DNA of 8,088 nt from an uncultured bacterium (GTDB lineage: Bacteria; Bacillota; Clostridia; Lachnospirales; Lachnospiraceae): assembly GCA_905214675.1 (NCBI GenBank), contig CAJMMS010000070.1, forward strand, positions 1-8,088, written 5' to 3'. The notes under the pieces were generated by a model. It was not told where the DNA came from. It saw only the letters and a program-made list of their open reading frames with translations, and did no database searches. Every line of letters starts with the position of its first letter. Position 1 is the stretch's first letter. Of the stretch, positions 5,749-8,088 are shown in pieces. The position numbers and the translations under genes are program-made.

Positions 5749-7146
5749 TTATACTAACGCAATGGAAAGCTTTTTGCAACTTTCATCAATCACTTTTATC
5801 AGTTCCTCATCTGTGATCACCGTCACACGGCCTTCTTCGTACTGTTTGTCTACCCATTCTTTTACCAGGGCAACCAGCGGCATATCTTTCGTCAGTTTCT
5901 TTTCTTCCGGCAGGCGGTAATAGCTGTTGATCCAGTGTGCGATTCCGGCAAGTCCGGAAGTATTGGATACGGCTACCATCGCCGGACGGTTCAGGAATTT
6001 CTGTGTATTGAAAATATTGTAGATTTCCTCATTTTTCAGAAGTCCGTCTGCATGAATGCCGGCTCTTGTCACATTAAAGTTGCTTCCGACAAACGGAGTA
6101 CGGGACGGTACTTTGTAACCAATCTCTTTTTCATAATAATCTGCCATTTCTGTGATCACTGTCGTATCCATACCATCTAATGTACCGCGAAGCTGTGCAT
6201 ATTCAAATACCATAGCCTCCAATGGCGTATTACCAGTACGCTCACCAATACCAAACAAAGAACAGTTGACTCCGCTCGCACCATAAAGCCATGCTGTCGT
6301 AGAATTGCTGACTGCTTTGTAGAAATCATTGTGTCCATGCCATTCGATCATTTCAGACGGAACACCGGCGTGTACCATCAGACCATAGATAATACCCTGT
6401 ACCGATCGCGGAATCACGGCACCGGCATAATTGACGCCATATCCCATCGTATCACAGCAACGGACTTTGATCGGAATCTGATACTCTTTGGAAAGTTTCA
6501 TCAGTTCCAGACAAAATGGAATGACATAACCATAAATATCTGCTCTTGTGATATCCTCCAGATGACACCGCGGGCTGACACCGATCTCCAGACATTCACG
6601 TATAACGCTCAGATAATGTTCCATCGCCTGTTTTCGTGTCATCTTCATTTTATAAAAAATATGATAGTCAGAACAGCTTACCAGAATACCGGTTTCTTTC
6701 AGTCCCATATCACGTACCAGTTCAAAGTCCTTTTTGCTGGCACGGATCCAGCTTGTGATCTCCGGAAATTTATAACCTTGTTCCATACATTTATAAACAG
6801 CATCCCGGTCCTTTTTACTGTACAGGAAAAATTCACACTGACGGATCTTTCCCTGCGGTCCGCCCAGACGGTGCATATAGTCATACAGACGAACAATCTG
6901 TTCCGTTGTATAAGGTGCACGGGACTGCTGCCCGTCACGGAATGTAGTGTCCGTGATCCAGATCTCATCCGGCATATGGTGCGGAACGATACGGTCATTA
7001 AATGCGATCTTCGGAATTTCTTCGTACGGAAACAAGTTGTGGAACACATTTGGTGTCTCAACATCAACAAGCGGATACATATGCTCCTCAAGCTGCAACA
7101 GGTTTGTATGTGGATCAAATTTTACTTTTCTGTTTTCCATTTTCAT
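5749..7146 (-). CDS. Probable Re-citrate synthase (DRE-TIM / isopropylmalate-synthase-like family)
   Basis: A 465-residue enzyme of the DRE-TIM metallolyase family, which condenses acetyl-CoA with an oxoacid. The TIM barrel (about 60-330) has DTTFRDGQQSRAPYT at 66-80 with the DRE arginine-aspartate pair (Arg70, Asp71), Glu105, metal histidines in WHGHND (269-274) and GIGERTGNTPLE at 299-310. A helical tail to 465 replaces the larger LeuA regulatory domain. TFRDGQQ instead of the usual TLRDGEQ, together with the overall look, matches the Clostridium Re-citrate synthase group, which replaces ordinary citrate synthase in some anaerobes and is often misannotated as 2-isopropylmalate or homocitrate synthase. 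The partnership with isocitrate dehydrogenase and the absence of leu or lysine-pathway genes support citrate formation. Citrate as product is inference; family membership is clear. Two starts are possible, ATG at 7146 and ATG at 7140. First gene of the probable three-gene operon. Confidence 0.85.
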   Translation of the reverse strand: MKMENRKVKFDPHTNLLQLEEHMYPLVDVETPNVFHNLFPYEEIPKIAFNDRIVPHHMPDEIWITDTTFRDGQQSRAPYTTEQIVRLYDYMHRLGGPQGKIRQCEFFLYSKKDRDAVYKCMEQGYKFPEITSWIRASKKDFELVRDMGLKETGILVSCSDYHIFYKMKMTRKQAMEHYLSVIRECLEIGVSPRCHLEDITRADIYGYVIPFCLELMKLSKEYQIPIKVRCCDTMGYGVNYAGAVIPRSVQGIIYGLMVHAGVPSEMIEWHGHNDFYKAVSNSTTAWLYGASGVNCSLFGIGERTGNTPLEAMVFEYAQLRGTLDGMDTTVITEMADYYEKEIGYKVPSRTPFVGSNFNVTRAGIHADGLLKNEEIYNIFNTQKFLNRPAMVAVSNTSGLAGIAHWINSYYRLPEEKKLTKDMPLVALVKEWVDKQYEEGRVTVITDEELIKVIDESCKKLSIALV

Positions 7147-7148
7147 TA

Positions 7149-7156
7149 CCTTCCTT
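7149..7156 (-). promoter_or_regulatory. Ribosome binding site of the citrate synthase gene (two possible starts)
   Basis: AAGGAAGG on the minus strand. AAGGA is 5 bases from the ATG at 7146, and GAAGG is 8 bases from the ATG at 7140. Both fit, so the start is open within two codons. Confidence 0.6.
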
Positions 7157-7187
7157 GGCTGTAATTCGGTGCTTAGCCCTTTTTCGC

Positions 7188-7205
7188 ATAATTGTATACA
7201 ATTAT
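7188..7205. promoter_or_regulatory. GntR-type operator palindrome
   Basis: ATAATTGTATACAATTAT is an exact 18-base palindrome. Its TTGTATACAA core is of the kind bound by GntR-family repressors; the B. subtilis gluconate operator is very similar. It covers the -10 box of the promoter before citrate synthase, the position expected for repression. The GntR protein encoded as the second gene of the operon is the obvious candidate to bind it. Confidence 0.75.
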
Positions 7206-7219
7206 ACCATTTATGTCAA
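7191..7219 (-). promoter_or_regulatory. Promoter of the citrate synthase - gntR - icd operon
   Basis: On the minus strand TTGACA (7219-7214, exact consensus) and TACAAT (7196-7191, five of six) are separated by 17 bases. Transcription would start near 7184, giving a leader of about 40 bases. The -35 box lies in the final codons of the S8 protease gene. An alternative extended -10, TGGTATAAT, ends at 7201 but has no good -35. Both would be blocked by a protein on the palindrome. Confidence 0.75.
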
Positions 7220-8088
7220 GAGTAAATTTACATCAATCATTCCCCATCCTTGTTGATATTTTGGAAGATTCAGATTTCTGGCACAATTTTTAAGCCGCAT
7301 CTTCACTTCTACATTGGTAAGTTCCGGCTCTTTTTGAAGCAACAGGGCGATTGCCCCAGATACAACCGGTGCCGCCATGGAGGTCCCGCTTTTTACACAG
7401 TATGCTTTTCCCGTATGACGGTAAGAAGCATTACAGGAGCGGATGCCCGATCCTGGCGCAGTAATCTCCGGTTTGCAGATACATTCGTCCGTAGGACCCC
7501 TTCCGGAATAGCATCCTCCTGGAAAGAAACCGTCATCAAAAGCCCCGACGGTGATGACTTTTTTACTTGTTCCAGGAATGGTCACACTCCCGGCAGACGG
7601 CCCCATATTCCCGGCAGCCACAACAACGACCAGTCCCGCATCCCAGGCTTGTTCCATACATTCGATCAGTACCGTATTCTGCACTTCCCGGCTGTTTACG
7701 GCCCCTACCGAAACATTCAGGATACGTATATGGTATCTTTTCTGATTTTCCAGAATCCACTGTACGCTCGCAAGCACCTGCTCACGCAGACCATTTCCAT
7801 TGTAGTCCAGCACTTTTGCACTGACGATCCCCGCATCCGGTGCCATACCTGCATACCTTCCCCTGGACATTTTCCCATTTCCACAACAGATTCCCGCTAC
7901 ATGTGTGCCATGTCCGCTGTCATCATATGGATCATGTTTTCCCTTTTGAAAATCCCGGAAAGCAAAAATCCTTCCCTGCAAATCCGGATGGATTCCGATC
8001 CCGGTATCCAGAAATGCCACCGTAACTCCCTTTCCCGTGATATGCTTCCCGTATGCTGCCACTGCATTTGTTTTTCTTCTTACCTGTT
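7211..8088 (-). CDS. Subtilisin-like serine protease, S8 family (5' end outside window)
   Basis: Endopeptidase of the subtilase fold. The reading frame stays open to the right edge with 9 further complete sense codons (QVRRKTNAV) before the GTG at 8062, a typical lead-in to the catalytic domain. I therefore treat the gene as cut by the window and that GTG as internal. Counting from the codon at 8062, the catalytic Asp is residue 19 (LDTGIG), His is 51 (DDSGHGTHVAG), the oxyanion Asn is 152 (AAGNMGP) and the nucleophile Ser is 228 (SGTSMAAP), so the active site is complete. The protein ends about 55 residues after the serine, without an anchor or repeats. A signal peptide or propeptide cannot be judged because the N-terminus is missing. 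It is probably a compact protease, resembling Bacillus AprX in size and motifs. It ends 64 bases before citrate synthase with no terminator, so readthrough into the operon is possible. Its substrate is unknown. Confidence 0.93.
   Translation of the reverse strand, partial: QVRRKTNAVAAYGKHITGKGVTVAFLDTGIGIHPDLQGRIFAFRDFQKGKHDPYDDSGHGTHVAGICCGNGKMSRGRYAGMAPDAGIVSAKVLDYNGNGLREQVLASVQWILENQKRYHIRILNVSVGAVNSREVQNTVLIECMEQAWDAGLVVVVAAGNMGPSAGSVTIPGTSKKVITVGAFDDGFFPGGCYSGRGPTDECICKPEITAPGSGIRSCNASYRHTGKAYCVKSGTSMAAPVVSGAIALLLQKEPELTNVEVKMRLKNCARNLNLPKYQQGWGMIDVNLLLT

Noticed and set aside
5749..7146. 2-isopropylmalate synthase (LeuA) as the product
   Set aside because: It lacks the LeuA regulatory C-terminus and has TFRDGQQ instead of TLRDGEQ. 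No leucine genes are nearby, and it sits with isocitrate dehydrogenase.
6331..7164. Open frame of 277 codons on the plus strand, opposite the citrate synthase gene
   Set aside because: It lies fully antisense to a clear enzyme gene, has no ribosome binding site and resembles no protein family I know. It is a shadow of the coding strand.

Overview
The window looks like a stretch of core chromosome from a low-to-mid GC Firmicute of class Clostridia, most likely a gut Lachnospiraceae. The evidence is the strong AGGAGG-type ribosome binding sites, the use of TTG and GTG starts, a Rex repressor, a Re-citrate-synthase-like enzyme in place of ordinary citrate synthase, and a eukaryote-type NADP isocitrate dehydrogenase. 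The family assignment comes from recalled protein similarity and has not been checked by a search. I see no mobile element, CRISPR array, tRNA or rRNA.

Left part (1-1557, all minus strand): an aspartate kinase (238-1557) lies upstream of the redox repressor gene rex. Only the first 46 or so codons of rex are inside the window. A hairpin terminator with a weak T-run separates them, so some readthrough into rex is possible.

Middle (1558-3813): a 238-base divergent intergenic region carries a promoter for aspartate kinase on the minus strand and a promoter plus a long imperfect hairpin leader for an ABC-F ATPase of the YdiF type (1796-3718, plus strand). A strong bidirectional terminator (3748-3790) separates the ABC-F gene from the convergent operon that follows.

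Right part (3814-8088, all minus strand, so read from right to left): a subtilisin-like S8 protease whose 5' end is cut by the window edge, then a probable Re-citrate synthase, a FadR-type GntR regulator with a TTG start, and NADP isocitrate dehydrogenase. The last three genes are spaced 13 and 32 bases apart and look like one operon. Citrate synthase and isocitrate dehydrogenase are two of the three steps from oxaloacetate and acetyl-CoA to 2-oxoglutarate, the carbon skeleton of glutamate. Aconitase is not in the window.

The best regulatory signal is an exact 18-base palindrome (7188-7205) with the TTGTATACAA core typical of GntR-family operators. It overlaps the -10 box of a TTGACA-17-TACAAT promoter just upstream of the citrate synthase gene. 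The -35 box of that promoter lies in the last codons of the protease gene. The simplest reading is that the GntR protein encoded in the operon represses its own operon in response to a carboxylate. The second signal worth attention is the hairpin leader of the ABC-F gene. The genes themselves are ordinary core genes, and I see no clearly undescribed multi-gene system.
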